Positions 7,352 to 15,857 of a stretch of DNA of 29,464 nt are shown piece after piece; position 1 is the stretch's first letter; every line of letters starts with the position of its first letter. This stretch comes from Methanobacterium sp. UBA375 (GTDB lineage Archaea; Methanobacteriota; Methanobacteria; Methanobacteriales; Methanobacteriaceae), in NCBI GenBank assembly GCA_002495625.1, contig DAGC01000009.1, positions 31,637-61,100 of the forward strand, given 5' to 3'. Under the pieces are notes generated by a model. That model searched no databases. It worked only from the letters and a program-made list of their open reading frames with translations, and was not told where the DNA came from. The translations under genes and the position numbers were made by a program.

Positions 7352-8077
7352 TCAATGGATTTCAATCCCAAAATAACTCATATAAGCAACCATCTGCAGA
7401 TACGACCTTTCCTGACTACCTGGATCTACCTTACCATTGTGGGAGACCACTTCACAGGTCACCGCTGGAATATTTGATTTGTTGCATTCATCCTCCAGTG
7501 CACCGTTGTAGAGGGTGCCGGCATTTTTATGGCAGATGATCTTCGACTTGGTGGCCTTATTTATATGCTCCGCAATGGTGAAACTTTCCTGGCAGGGTTT
7601 TTTAGAGCAGAAAATACTCTCTACCCCGGGATTACTGTACGGTTTGGTGGCGTGGAAATCAGCCAGGGAGTCTAAATTCAAATCCTTGGCTACCTTGATT
7701 ATATCATTGGATAATGTTCCTTCTTTAAATGCAGTCCGGTTCATATCGAATCCCTTAAATCTCCTGGAACTTTTCATGGTGGCGAAGGGAATGGCGAATG
7801 GTATCAGGTAAACCGTACCTTCAATATTTTGATCTACCAGTTTCTGGGCCACATCCAGTGCTGCGATTTGTGGTGAAAGCTCATTACCATGGACACCCGC
7901 AGTGAGCATGATTTTAGGGCTTCCCTCACCAATCCGGATAAGAGGCGTGCCTTCCCGGGCAGAATCCAGGAGTTTAAAAGCTAAACTACTCCCGGACAGG
8001 TTCTTCATAAATACCTGATTTTCCTGCAGGTCTCCTGCTGTTTCAGCAGAAATTATTTCTATTTGGAAAGGTTCCAT
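7352..8077 (-). CDS. Succinylglutamate desuccinylase/aspartoacylase family zinc hydrolase
   Basis: This 241-residue protein has the signature of the AstE/AspA (M14-like) family: AGVHGNE with His63 and Glu66 as zinc ligands, FDMNRT at 110-115 as the substrate-carboxylate site, and DFHATKP with His142 as the third ligand. Members cleave N-acyl amino acids such as N-acetylaspartate or N-succinylglutamate. Archaeal members of this size have no agreed substrate. It is divergently transcribed from argG. A TATA-like ATTTTATAGC lies near 8130, and there is no strong ribosome site. A link to arginine metabolism is possible but rests only on adjacency. Confidence 0.78.
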   Translation of the reverse strand: MEPFQIEIISAETAGDLQENQVFMKNLSGSSLAFKLLDSAREGTPLIRIGEGSPKIMLTAGVHGNELSPQIAALDVAQKLVDQNIEGTVYLIPFAIPFATMKSSRRFKGFDMNRTAFKEGTLSNDIIKVAKDLNLDSLADFHATKPYSNPGVESIFCSKKPCQESFTIAEHINKATKSKIICHKNAGTLYNGALEDECNKSNIPAVTCEVVSHNGKVDPGSQERSYLQMVAYMSYFGIEIH

Positions 8078-8153
8078 AGACGCATCATTACTTAGTATCT
8101 GGTTTCAAGGTTAATCTATTAAATGCTATAAAATATATTAACTGGAGAATGGT

Positions 8154-8280
8154 TTATTATATATTACTTCAAAGACAATAACCATCTTATTATATAATAC
8201 TTTAAGACCACTACCATTTTTATTATATAATACTTAAAGGCCATACAATCTTATTTACAATACTTCAAGACGTGGCCATT
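8154..8280. repeat. Four imperfect tandem repeats of 30-33 bases upstream of argG
   Basis: Four units begin at 8154, 8187, 8220 and 8251. The first two starts are exactly 33 bases apart, and so are the second and third. Each unit opens with TTATTATATAATACTT or a close variant, followed by AAAGAC- or AAGRCC-like text and a CCAT or CCATAC element. The fourth is the most diverged (TTATTTACAATACTTCAAG). The array fills most of the 255-base intergenic region and ends directly before the likely argG TATA box. It may be an operator array for argG or for both divergent genes, or a slippage product. Confidence 0.7.
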
Positions 8281-8282
8281 CA

Positions 8283-8326
8283 AATTATAACTTTTAAAAT
8301 GGACAAAAAATATAATTCAAGGTGAT
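8283..8326 (+). promoter_or_regulatory. Likely argG promoter and ribosome binding site
   Basis: AATTATAACTTTT near 8283-8293 fits a TATA element about 50 bases before the argG ATG, giving a predicted start near 8312 and a short leader. AAGGTGAT at 8319-8326 is a strong ribosome site six bases before the ATG at 8333. The repeats upstream also contain TATATAAT stretches, so the TATA choice is uncertain. Confidence 0.45.
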
Positions 8327-8332
8327 CTAAAA

Positions 8333-9514
8333 ATGGAAAAAGTAGTTCTGGCATTCAGCAGTGGCCTGGACACCTCAGTATGCGTCAAGTTGCTTCAAGA
8401 GAAGTACAACATGGAAGTTGTAACTGTCTGTGTAGATGTAGGGCAACCAGAAGAGGAAGTGGAACGATCCGAACGTGTAGCCCATGAGATAGGTGTGTCA
8501 AAGCACTACACCATCGATGCCAAGGAAGAATTTGTTAAAGATTTCATCTTTAAAGCAGTGAAGGCGAACGCAGTTTATGAGGGATACCCTCTAAGCACCG
8601 CCCTGGCCAGACCATTAATAGCCATGAAAATGGTTGAAATAGCTGAAAAAGAAAATGCCGTTGCCATATCACATGGATGCACCGGTAAAGGTAACGACCA
8701 GTTCAGATTCGAATGCACCATACGTTCAGCTTCAGATTATAATATCATCGGCCCGGTAAGGGATTTAAACCTCACCAGAACAGAGGAAATAGAATACGCC
8801 GGAAAACATGGCATTCCCCTACCCGTATTTTCCCACTTCAGTATCGATGAAAACCTGTGGGGCAGATCCATCGAGGGTGACATACTGGAAGACCCCATGG
8901 TGGAGATGCCAGAGGAAGCATTCAACTGGACCAGATCCAGTGCCGAAGCACCCGACAAGCCTCAGATTCTGGAGATAGAATTTGAAGACGGAGTACCCGT
9001 AGCTTTAGATGGGAAAAAATTCGGTCCACTGGAGATCGTAAAGGAATGTAACCGGATCGCAGGTTTACACGGAATCGGCAGGATAGACATCATGGAAGAC
9101 CGTATAATAGGACTTAAATCCAGGGAAAACTACGAAACACCGGCGGCCGTGCTTATAATAACCGCCCATAAAGCCCTGGAACAGATCGTACTCACCCGGG
9201 AGGAACTGAAATTCGCTGCAAATGTATCAGAGACCTACTCCGAACTGGTCTACAACGGCCTGTGGCATGAGCCCCTCCGGGATGACCTGGACCACCTCAT
9301 CGACAACATGCAGAAACGGGTGTCTGGTATCGTTAGAGTAAGATTACACAGGGGTAATTTAAGGATCCTGGGACGGAAGTCACCATTCAGTTTATATCAG
9401 GAACAGGCAGTTTCCTTTGAAGACAAGGAAACCGACCAATCGGAAATCGTGGGATGGTTAAAAAACTACGGTGTACAGGCCGCCTGTTTCCAGAACGTTT
9501 GTAAGAAGAAGTGA
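8333..9514 (+). CDS. argG: Argininosuccinate synthase
   Basis: This 393-residue protein joins citrulline and aspartate with ATP to give argininosuccinate, the next-to-last step of arginine synthesis. The N-terminus has the PP-loop variant AFSSGLDTSV (residues 7-16) that binds ATP. ISHGCTGKGNDQFRFE near 109-124 is the conserved citrulline/aspartate site, and length and order match archaeal ArgG throughout. The ATG is preceded by AAGGTGAT. No other arginine gene is adjacent, so it appears to be a single-gene unit, with a hairpin and T-tract terminator at its end and a tandem repeat array in front. Confidence 0.97.
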   Translation: MEKVVLAFSSGLDTSVCVKLLQEKYNMEVVTVCVDVGQPEEEVERSERVAHEIGVSKHYTIDAKEEFVKDFIFKAVKANAVYEGYPLSTALARPLIAMKMVEIAEKENAVAISHGCTGKGNDQFRFECTIRSASDYNIIGPVRDLNLTRTEEIEYAGKHGIPLPVFSHFSIDENLWGRSIEGDILEDPMVEMPEEAFNWTRSSAEAPDKPQILEIEFEDGVPVALDGKKFGPLEIVKECNRIAGLHGIGRIDIMEDRIIGLKSRENYETPAAVLIITAHKALEQIVLTREELKFAANVSETYSELVYNGLWHEPLRDDLDHLIDNMQKRVSGIVRVRLHRGNLRILGRKSPFSLYQEQAVSFEDKETDQSEIVGWLKNYGVQAACFQNVCKKK

Positions 9515-9536
9515 GATCTTCTTACTGTTTTTTTTA
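9501..9536 (+). terminator. Hairpin plus T-run terminator of argG
   Basis: GTAAGAAG (9501-9508) pairs perfectly with CTTCTTAC (9518-9525) around a nine-base loop, followed by TG and a run of T. The stem overlaps the last codons and the stop of argG. Further T-tracts continue to about 9567. Confidence 0.7.
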
Positions 9537-9639
9537 TTTTTTTCAAATTTTTTTTATCTTTTTTTAATGCACCAAATTTCTCGAAAGATATTTATTTGCT
9601 GAATTTAATTTTTAAATAATGTTAGTAGGAGTTAAAAAA

Positions 9640-10071
9640 ATGGACATCAACGACTGTATAAAATTTGCAAACGAAACACCGGTGAGCTACGTAGCAACGG
9701 TGGATGGAGACCAGCCCCGGGTTAGGGCGTTAGGATTCTGGTTTGCCGATGAAACCGGGTTTTATTTCCAGATCGGGGCGGTTAAGGACATGTATGGACA
9801 GTTACAGGAAAACAACAAGGTTGAGGCCTGTTTCTGGCAGCCGGACGAAGAATCCACTGGCACCATGCTAAGGGTTGCTGGGGAAATAGAATTCATCGAA
9901 GACCCTGAACTTAAAAAGAAGGTTATAGAGGACCGGCCATTTCTTAAAGAATTTGGTTTAACTGTTGATCACCCAGGACTCGTAATTTTCAGGATTTCCA
10001 AGGGAGAGGCCTACTTCTGGACCATGGAAACCAATTTTGAACCTAAAGAGTTCATTAAATTTGGAGACTAA
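9640..10071 (+). CDS. Pyridoxamine 5'-phosphate oxidase-fold (PPOX) flavoprotein
   Basis: This 143-residue protein begins MDINDCIKFANETPVSYVAT and continues with the beta-barrel pattern of the PPOX family (VSYVATVDGDQPRVRALGFW; later KVEACFW and LRVAGEIEFIED). Such proteins bind FMN or F420, and many reduce or sense flavins; no substrate can be given. I place the start at 9640 because AGGAG at 9627-9631 lies eight bases before it. An in-frame ATG at 9619 has no ribosome site. A second PPOX gene of the same fold lies at 13596, but the two are clearly different proteins. Confidence 0.8.
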   Translation: MDINDCIKFANETPVSYVATVDGDQPRVRALGFWFADETGFYFQIGAVKDMYGQLQENNKVEACFWQPDEESTGTMLRVAGEIEFIEDPELKKKVIEDRPFLKEFGLTVDHPGLVIFRISKGEAYFWTMETNFEPKEFIKFGD

Positions 10072-10141
10072 GCCATTCCAGCTGAATTTATTTAAATTTT
10101 CCACATTTTTTTATTTAACTATAGGGAACCTATATGATATC

Positions 10142-10993
10142 ATGGAAATAACTGTGCTTATGGAGAATAACAAGTTGAAAGGCTCTGATTTTAAAACAGA
10201 AAATGGACTTTCCTTACTTATAGAAAATAAAAATGGATTAATTTTATTTGATACCGGCGGCCCCAAAAATTACGCCATCCAAAACGCGCAAAAACTGGGC
10301 GTCGACCTTTCCAAGGTTGACGCGGTAGTTATATCTCACGGACACAACGATCATACCGGGGGTTTGTTAAATTTTTTTAAACTGAATGATAAAGCACCGG
10401 TTTATCTCAAAAAAGAAGCTTTAAACCCTTACTATGCCAAACTTCCTGATAAAACCAAATACATTGGCATAGATGATAAAATAGTTGAAAATCATTCAAA
10501 CAGGTTAATTTTTGTGGATAAAAACCTGGAAATAAGCCCTGGAATGTTTTTAATTCCAGATATTGAAAGGAAATTCCCCATCCCCTCCAACAATCAAATT
10601 CTCTTTGAAGGTAAAGAAGATAAGATGATTAAGGATGAATTTAAACACGAACTGTTCATGGTTTTAGAAAAAAATAATAATTTAACTGTTTTTTCTGGCT
10701 GTGGACATAGTGGAATTACCAACATCATAAACAAAGTGAAGAACACCTTCCCGAAAGGTAAAATAAACACGGTACTGGGAGGATTTCATTTTCAATCTGG
10801 AAGTGAGACCTCTATAGTGGCTGAAAAAGAAGAAATCGAAGGAATATCTCATTGGCTGGCAGATGAGGGGATTGAAAACGTTTATACTGGCCATTGCACG
10901 GGTGAACGTGGAATGGAAATCATGAGCCCTATTTTAGAAGATAAACTCCACAGAATCTGTACGGGAATGAAAATCACTTTAGATATTAACTAA
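10142..10993 (+). CDS. MBL-fold hydrolase of the dihydropterin-synthase-like group (MJ0301 type)
   Basis: This is a 283-residue metallo-beta-lactamase-fold protein. It has GLILFDTGG, then SHGHNDHTGG with the HxHxDH metal site, later FSGCGHSGITN, and a C-terminal YTGHCTG. This set matches the DHPS-like subgroup containing Methanocaldococcus MJ0301, annotated as 7,8-dihydropterin-6-methyl-4-(ribofuranosyl)aminobenzene 5'-phosphate synthase, a proposed methanopterin pathway step. The enzymatic role is inferred from the family. The frame is open back to 10037, inside the previous gene, but the conserved part starts at the ATG at 10142. An AGGGA at 10123-10127 is rather far upstream. It is probably co-transcribed with the PPOX gene. 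Confidence 0.78.
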   Translation: MEITVLMENNKLKGSDFKTENGLSLLIENKNGLILFDTGGPKNYAIQNAQKLGVDLSKVDAVVISHGHNDHTGGLLNFFKLNDKAPVYLKKEALNPYYAKLPDKTKYIGIDDKIVENHSNRLIFVDKNLEISPGMFLIPDIERKFPIPSNNQILFEGKEDKMIKDEFKHELFMVLEKNNNLTVFSGCGHSGITNIINKVKNTFPKGKINTVLGGFHFQSGSETSIVAEKEEIEGISHWLADEGIENVYTGHCTGERGMEIMSPILEDKLHRICTGMKITLDIN

Positions 10994-11057
10994 AATTAGC
11001 ATTCAATTTAAGAGTGTCTCCCAAGTTGATCTACTATTTGAAGGAATAGGGGAACAA

Positions 11058-12527
11058 CTATTTGAAAGCATATGGGATGAAATCTAAAAGGTTAGTTGCG
11101 GTGAAATTATAACCATATTCTTCTAAAGCCAGATCTCCAGCTTTTCCATTTATGTAGGCGGCTAAAAACGCGGCTTCAAAAGGATCATACTCTTGAGCTA
11201 TCAATCCACCGACCAGCCCGGCCAGACAGTCCCCAGTTCCACCCACAGTCATCCCTGGGTTTCCCGTGGAATTGAGTCTTATTTTATCCTCATGGGCGAT
11301 TATATCCACTGCACCCTTAAGCAGTACAGTTGCACCACTCATCTGGGACGCCTTCTGGACGGCGGCGGTCTTTTGTTTGAAGGATTCCGGTACTGTAACT
11401 CCAAAGAGGGATTTAAATTCTGCTTTATGGGGGGTTACCACTATTTCCTGTTCTGATTCCTTAATTAAATTTAAATCAAGTAATTTAAGCGCATCTGCAT
11501 CAATCACCAGGGGCTTTCCCACCTTCTCTATGAGCTGGTTCAATGCTTCTGCTGTTCCATCTTCGTTACCGGCACCACACCCTACTACTATAGCATCCGC
11601 ATGGGTAGACAGTTCTAATATCTTATCTACATCATTTGTATTGATGTAATCACCGGTAAGACTTTTTACAATTAAATCGGGAGAATATGACCTAATGGGG
11701 GTGCTTACAGATGAAGGACAGGCCACAACAGCCAGATCCGCACCTGATTTTAATGAAGACACAGCGGCTATGGCCGGAGCGCCAGAGTAATCCTTACTCC
11801 CACCAACTACAAGCAATCTCCCGTTTTGGCCTTTATGGGAGGTTGCATTCCTGTTTTTTAGTCGTAAAAGATCCCCTGGGCCAGTGAATATTTCCGCTTC
11901 TCGGGGGATTCCTATATCACAGATATGGATCTCACCGATATATCTTTTCTTGGCGTCTTTAAAGCCTGATTTCTCCTTATGGAAGGTGACCGTGTAGTTT
12001 GCCTCTACAGCTTTATCAAAAACCTTACCTGTAAGGGGATCAAGACCCGTTGGAGTGTCTACTGCGATTTTTACCCCTTTAGATTCGTTTATGATGTCTA
12101 CGGCACTGGAGATTGGTTCCCTTAATTTTCCCTGGGTTCCGGTGCCCAGTAGTGCGTCTATTACTATCTCCGCCCGGGAGGGCTTTAAACCTGTAGAATC
12201 CCGTACAGTTGAAACCTGCAGAAGGTCGGAGTTTCCTATTTTCTGCAGTACCTCCCAGTTTATTCTGGTTTCCTCCGATCCTATCTGTGAAGGATGTCCT
12301 AAGAAAAAAACTTCCACTTCAAACCCTTTATTTACCAGATATCTGGCAGCTACAAATCCGTCACCACCGTTTCCACCAGTACCGGAAAATATAGCTACTT
12401 TACATGGTTTTGATAGATGGATTATCTTATATGCAAGACATTTACCCGCACTTTCCATTAAGGACTGTTTGGGGATTCCTAATGCTTCGGCATTGGCATC
12501 CAACACCATCATATCTTTAGGGGTCAA
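11058..12527 (-). CDS. nnr: Bifunctional NAD(P)H-hydrate epimerase / ADP-dependent NAD(P)H-hydrate dehydratase
   Basis: This 489-residue fusion repairs hydrated NADH and NADPH (NADHX, NADPHX). The N-terminal half (about 1-215) is the epimerase, with SGTGGNGGDGFVAARYL at residues 48-64 and VDTPTGLDP later. The C-terminal half (about 225-489) is the ribokinase-like dehydratase, with KGQNGRLLVVGGSKDYSGAP and the nucleotide-binding GGTGDCLAG from residue 429. I take TTG at 12525-12527 as the start, because TGGTGAT lies just upstream and the following MTPKDMMVLDANAEALG matches the usual N-terminus. It is convergent with the preceding MBL gene. Confidence 0.95.
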   Translation of the reverse strand: MTPKDMMVLDANAEALGIPKQSLMESAGKCLAYKIIHLSKPCKVAIFSGTGGNGGDGFVAARYLVNKGFEVEVFFLGHPSQIGSEETRINWEVLQKIGNSDLLQVSTVRDSTGLKPSRAEIVIDALLGTGTQGKLREPISSAVDIINESKGVKIAVDTPTGLDPLTGKVFDKAVEANYTVTFHKEKSGFKDAKKRYIGEIHICDIGIPREAEIFTGPGDLLRLKNRNATSHKGQNGRLLVVGGSKDYSGAPAIAAVSSLKSGADLAVVACPSSVSTPIRSYSPDLIVKSLTGDYINTNDVDKILELSTHADAIVVGCGAGNEDGTAEALNQLIEKVGKPLVIDADALKLLDLNLIKESEQEIVVTPHKAEFKSLFGVTVPESFKQKTAAVQKASQMSGATVLLKGAVDIIAHEDKIRLNSTGNPGMTVGGTGDCLAGLVGGLIAQEYDPFEAAFLAAYINGKAGDLALEEYGYNFTATNLLDFIPYAFK

Positions 12528-12680
12528 GATATCACCAGTTTCAGTTAAAAATTATTAATTACTTATCCATGGGATGATATTTAAAATTTATTTAAAAATA
12601 TTGATTAGAAGACGTAAAAGATAGGGATGGAAAAAAATAGGTTAGTAATGGTTTTTATATTAAAAAAATGGAAATATGGT

Positions 12681-13577
12681 TTAGAATAATTTTTCTAACC
12701 ATATCTGGTAGGCGCCCAGGGTACCGTCGTAGTTACCAGCGTATATCCTTTTTACACCGGGTACTTTTACTGCGGCAGATATTCCCGCTTTCATGGCGGC
12801 TGCCACTTCTTTTTCACCCAGTCCATCGATGACTATCTCGTAGATACCGTTTATTTCCTGTGGCACCTCACAAACCACTCCTTCCACACCTCTCAGGGTG
12901 GGGCAGAATTTTTCGTTGGTTGAGGCGGCCATGAATTTGTATTTGGAACCTATCTTAGATCCGGAAGCCACGATACCACCAGGGAATGGTGTTATCGTCC
13001 CAACAACATTTTCAATGGCATCTACTGCAACTTCAGCAGCTACCAGTGCTGATGCCTGGTTTTCAGCCATTATGAAGAAGTTTCCACCGGCTACTCCCCT
13101 TTTGATTCCTAATTCTCCTTCTATTATGAAATCTCCGGACATGATGGGGACTTTGTAGACGGTTCTTCCGACTATTTCGTCTTTACTTTCAAACCCGTCT
13201 CCGAAGAATTTTAATTTAAATCCTACCTTCAGTTTTTCCTCTGCGTCATCTCCCATGGCATCGAATACCGCGGTGGTGGCGGAGGTAAGTACACATTGTC
13301 CTATCCTTTCCAGGAGCTGGTGTTCCAGTTCATCCTTTTTGGGGTGGCAGATCATCACTATGTAGCCTGGTCTTCCGTCTGGTGTTTCACTGGGTGGCAC
13401 GTAACGGTCGATCCCTGCCTCTGCAGGACACATGATAACCGATGAACCGAATCCCACAGTTTCGTCTGCAGCTATTCTGGCGAATTTTTCGGTAGCTGCG
13501 GTGATTAAAAATCTGGACACGAAAATGTCAAATGCTTCTGCGAAGGTATCCTCTATTTCAACGTTGTTTAACTGCAT
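12681..13577 (-). CDS. ftr: Formylmethanofuran:tetrahydromethanopterin N-formyltransferase
   Basis: This 298-residue cytoplasmic enzyme moves the formyl group from formylmethanofuran to tetrahydromethanopterin, the second step of CO2 reduction to methane. The whole sequence fits Ftr: the N-terminus MQLNNVEIEDTFAEAFDIF, the GFGSSVIMCPAEAGID region, the glycine-rich FPGGIVASGSKIGSKYKFMAA stretch (cited here in parts) and CPTLRGVEGVVCEVP near the C-terminal third. AAGGTGAT precedes the ATG. A PPOX flavoprotein gene ends 18 bases upstream on the same strand, so the two probably share a transcript. Methanobacteriales can carry more than one ftr copy; which copy this is cannot be told here. Confidence 0.96.
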   Translation of the reverse strand: MQLNNVEIEDTFAEAFDIFVSRFLITAATEKFARIAADETVGFGSSVIMCPAEAGIDRYVPPSETPDGRPGYIVMICHPKKDELEHQLLERIGQCVLTSATTAVFDAMGDDAEEKLKVGFKLKFFGDGFESKDEIVGRTVYKVPIMSGDFIIEGELGIKRGVAGGNFFIMAENQASALVAAEVAVDAIENVVGTITPFPGGIVASGSKIGSKYKFMAASTNEKFCPTLRGVEGVVCEVPQEINGIYEIVIDGLGEKEVAAAMKAGISAAVKVPGVKRIYAGNYDGTLGAYQIWLEKLF

Positions 13578-13595
13578 TCTATCACCTTAAAAAAA

Positions 13596-13991
13596 TTAAT
13601 CCAATTTTTTGCCTGCATCCCCTACTTTAACAGAGTAAATTTCTTCAATATCTATAACTACGGCTGCTTTTGGTGCGGGTGCCAGTGGTGATGCCTCTTT
13701 AACCCAATTAACAACCTCATCATAATATTCTCCGCTGGTGTAGATCTTCACTGTCCCCTTAAATTGGAAGGGATATTTTGCAGCGTCTTCTACTACAAAG
13801 GCCACTTTAGGATTGGCTTCAAGATTTTTCCTGGTTTTAATCATATAACTGTCTGCTATAATTACTGTTTTATTATCGAGTGGTTTGATATTTCCAATGG
13901 GAACTACGTTTGGCACGCCGTCAGTAGTGGCAGTAGCAACATATGCTCTGCTTCCTGCGATAACGTCCATCATCTCCTGTGTCATTACCAT
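13596..13991 (-). CDS. PPOX-fold flavoprotein directly upstream of ftr
   Basis: This 131-residue protein has the pattern of small archaeal PPOX proteins: SRAYVATATTDGVPNVVPIG near residues 13-32, then KTRKNLEANPKVAFVV and a central GTVKIYTSGEYYDEVV. It probably binds FMN or F420. The first ATG at 13991 has GAGGTG seven bases upstream, which favours it over the ATG two codons later. A TATA-like stretch AAAAATATAAAAAGG at about 14048-14062 supplies a promoter. Co-transcription with ftr, 18 bases downstream, suggests a link with C1 metabolism, but this is context only. Confidence 0.82.
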   Translation of the reverse strand: MVMTQEMMDVIAGSRAYVATATTDGVPNVVPIGNIKPLDNKTVIIADSYMIKTRKNLEANPKVAFVVEDAAKYPFQFKGTVKIYTSGEYYDEVVNWVKEASPLAPAPKAAVVIDIEEIYSVKVGDAGKKLD

Positions 13992-14067
13992 ATTAATACA
14001 CCTCTATCTATTTCTAAATGAAAATTATGTGATAATATTTTGGCAATCCTTTTTATATTTTTATAAA

Positions 14068-15093
14068 TTAATCCCGGCCTAAATTTTTTGATATCTGATC
14101 CATCACCCCTGATCCAAAGTAGGGCAGCATTAAAATACCCAGAAATGAAGGCATCCAGAAGGATATCAGCCTCTCTATTATTGTGGCAGCTGCACTTACA
14201 GATGGTGGAACTCCTGCTATTGAAAAGAGTAGTATCATCATCCCATCTACAGCACCCAACCCACCAGGGAGAAGGGGTACTATGCCGATTAGGGTGCTTA
14301 TTAAAAATACTACGGCTATGGCTTCCAGGGAGATGGGGGTGTTGAATGCCATGAAGATTATGTAGACCCTGATTATCTCCACAAACCAGATTAAAAAGGA
14401 TAATGGAAGGGCGTAGAGGAGTATCTTCCTGTTCCTTATCAGAGTTCTGATGCTGTTTTGAAACCCGTTAAGTGCATTTAAAGCTCTTTTTTCCAGTTTA
14501 CTGTGGTCTTTTTTGGAAAATCTTTTTATAACATTCACCACCCATCTGGTGACCCTTTCGCCCATTTTCTGATCGATGGACATGTAAAACCCGATTATAA
14601 ACAGTACCAGCAACACTGCCACTGATGAGATCAGGGCATAAATTGTTAAGGTGGATAGTTGAAAATACAGAACTGCATATATTATTGTGATTACAGCCAG
14701 TAAAAACAGTGGAAAAGTATCCAAACCCTTATCAGCTATCACCGTGGCAAAAGAATTTTCCATGGGGCATTTAGTATATTTGCCCAGAATATAGGCCCGT
14801 ACCGGTTCTCCCCCTCCTCTGCCACTTGGGGTGATGTTGTTTACCGCCATACCCACCAGTAGCATGGGTAACAGGGCTAATTTCTTGATTTTTATGTCCA
14901 CCACCTGGATGTTGATGGACCATCTTTCTGTCCAGAGACCGAAGAGCAGGAACTGGATTAAAAATGCCAGAACCACATACCAGGGATTAGCCATCCCCAG
15001 GGCATTCAAAATCTCTTCCGGCCCGATTAACAGCACCAACACTGCCAAAACACCAATTCCCAGGGCTAAAAGCATCAAAGTTTGATATTTCAT
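14068..15093 (-). CDS. Flippase-like integral membrane protein (UPF0104/AglD/LPG-synthase TM family)
   Basis: This is a protein of about 341 residues with about eight hydrophobic helices. It carries the family marks NITPSGRGGGEPVRAYIL near residues 87-104, EIIRVYIIF, and LIGIVPLLPGGLGAVDGMM near the C-terminus. The family covers the transmembrane part of lysylphosphatidylglycerol synthase and archaeal AglD-like proteins and is linked to polar lipid or lipid-sugar transfer. I choose the ATG at 15093, since GAGGT lies five bases before it. The ATG four codons earlier, at 15105, has no ribosome site. Confidence 0.82.
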   Translation of the reverse strand: MKYQTLMLLALGIGVLAVLVLLIGPEEILNALGMANPWYVVLAFLIQFLLFGLWTERWSINIQVVDIKIKKLALLPMLLVGMAVNNITPSGRGGGEPVRAYILGKYTKCPMENSFATVIADKGLDTFPLFLLAVITIIYAVLYFQLSTLTIYALISSVAVLLVLFIIGFYMSIDQKMGERVTRWVVNVIKRFSKKDHSKLEKRALNALNGFQNSIRTLIRNRKILLYALPLSFLIWFVEIIRVYIIFMAFNTPISLEAIAVVFLISTLIGIVPLLPGGLGAVDGMMILLFSIAGVPPSVSAAATIIERLISFWMPSFLGILMLPYFGSGVMDQISKNLGRD

Positions 15094-15275
15094 GTAATAC
15101 CTCATATTTCGAAATGTTTCAAAAAAAGGTTACCATCCTATTATCTTTGGAAGAAATAAAACTTAAGTTTATTCATAAGGATTCATAGATTGAAGAAAAT
15201 TTAAAAATCAAAAGTTAAATGTTAGCTGGTAAAATAAAATTAAAAAAAATGAAATGGTGTTTTAGTATTGGAAGA

Positions 15276-15659
15276 TTAAGTAACTCCTCCAGCACCACCT
15301 ACATTCTTTCCAGTGTAGGCATCTATTTCTATTTGCCCTACAGTATTTCCGTTCATGATTACTGGTACAATATAAATTTTCTTCCCATCTTCATCAACTA
15401 ATCTTGGAGTTCCTGCCGTTGCATTTGGTTCTTCTATATATTGTAGAGCAATATTTTGAGCTTCTTGAGCAGATATCATATTTTGTCCTGAACTATTTTG
15501 TGATGCATTTGACTGTGAAGTTTCATTATTGGTGGTGTTAGTTCCATTGTCACTGGTTTGGGTGTCGGTTTTTGGCGGGTTAGAACCAGCGTATATACCA
15601 GCACCTATAACTACCACTATTACTATTGCCAGTATAGCTATTGTTGGTTTGTTGACCAT
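15276..15659 (-). CDS. Membrane-anchored PepSY-domain protein
   Basis: This 127-residue protein has an N-terminal hydrophobic anchor (about residues 7-25), a low-complexity Ser/Thr/Asn/Gln linker (about 30-60), and a C-terminal domain. That domain, ISAQEAQNIALQYI, then KIYIVPVIMNGNTVGQIEID and AYTGKN, fits PepSY. PepSY domains are often found in extracytoplasmic proteins and are proposed to inhibit proteases. The gene ends in a glycine-rich tail. It is monocistronic as far as I can see. Confidence 0.7.
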   Translation of the reverse strand: MVNKPTIAILAIVIVVVIGAGIYAGSNPPKTDTQTSDNGTNTTNNETSQSNASQNSSGQNMISAQEAQNIALQYIEEPNATAGTPRLVDEDGKKIYIVPVIMNGNTVGQIEIDAYTGKNVGGAGGVT

Positions 15660-15857
15660 ATTTCTCCTCCTTTATATTAGATTGGATGGTATCATACATA
15701 AATCTTAGTGTATGATTTTCTACGTTTTTTCAAACAAAAATGTAATTAGATAAACCCAGCTATTTAAACTTATGGGTAAAAAAGGGAAGTTAATAAGCTC
15801 TAAAATAGATTTGAACCCTTTGTTTCACTTTAAAAATAAATCTTAGCTGGAATAGAA

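Noticed and set aside
8154..8280. The argG repeats as a CRISPR array
   Set aside because: The units are imperfect and directly adjoining, with no unique spacers and no cas genes nearby.
9619..9639. ATG at 9619 as start of the first PPOX gene
   Set aside because: The strong AGGAG lies after it, correctly placed for the ATG at 9640.
11032..11069. Direct repeat CTATTTGAAGG/CTATTTGAAAG near the end of the nnr gene
   Set aside because: It is short, one copy is the end of the coding sequence, and nothing ties it to a function.
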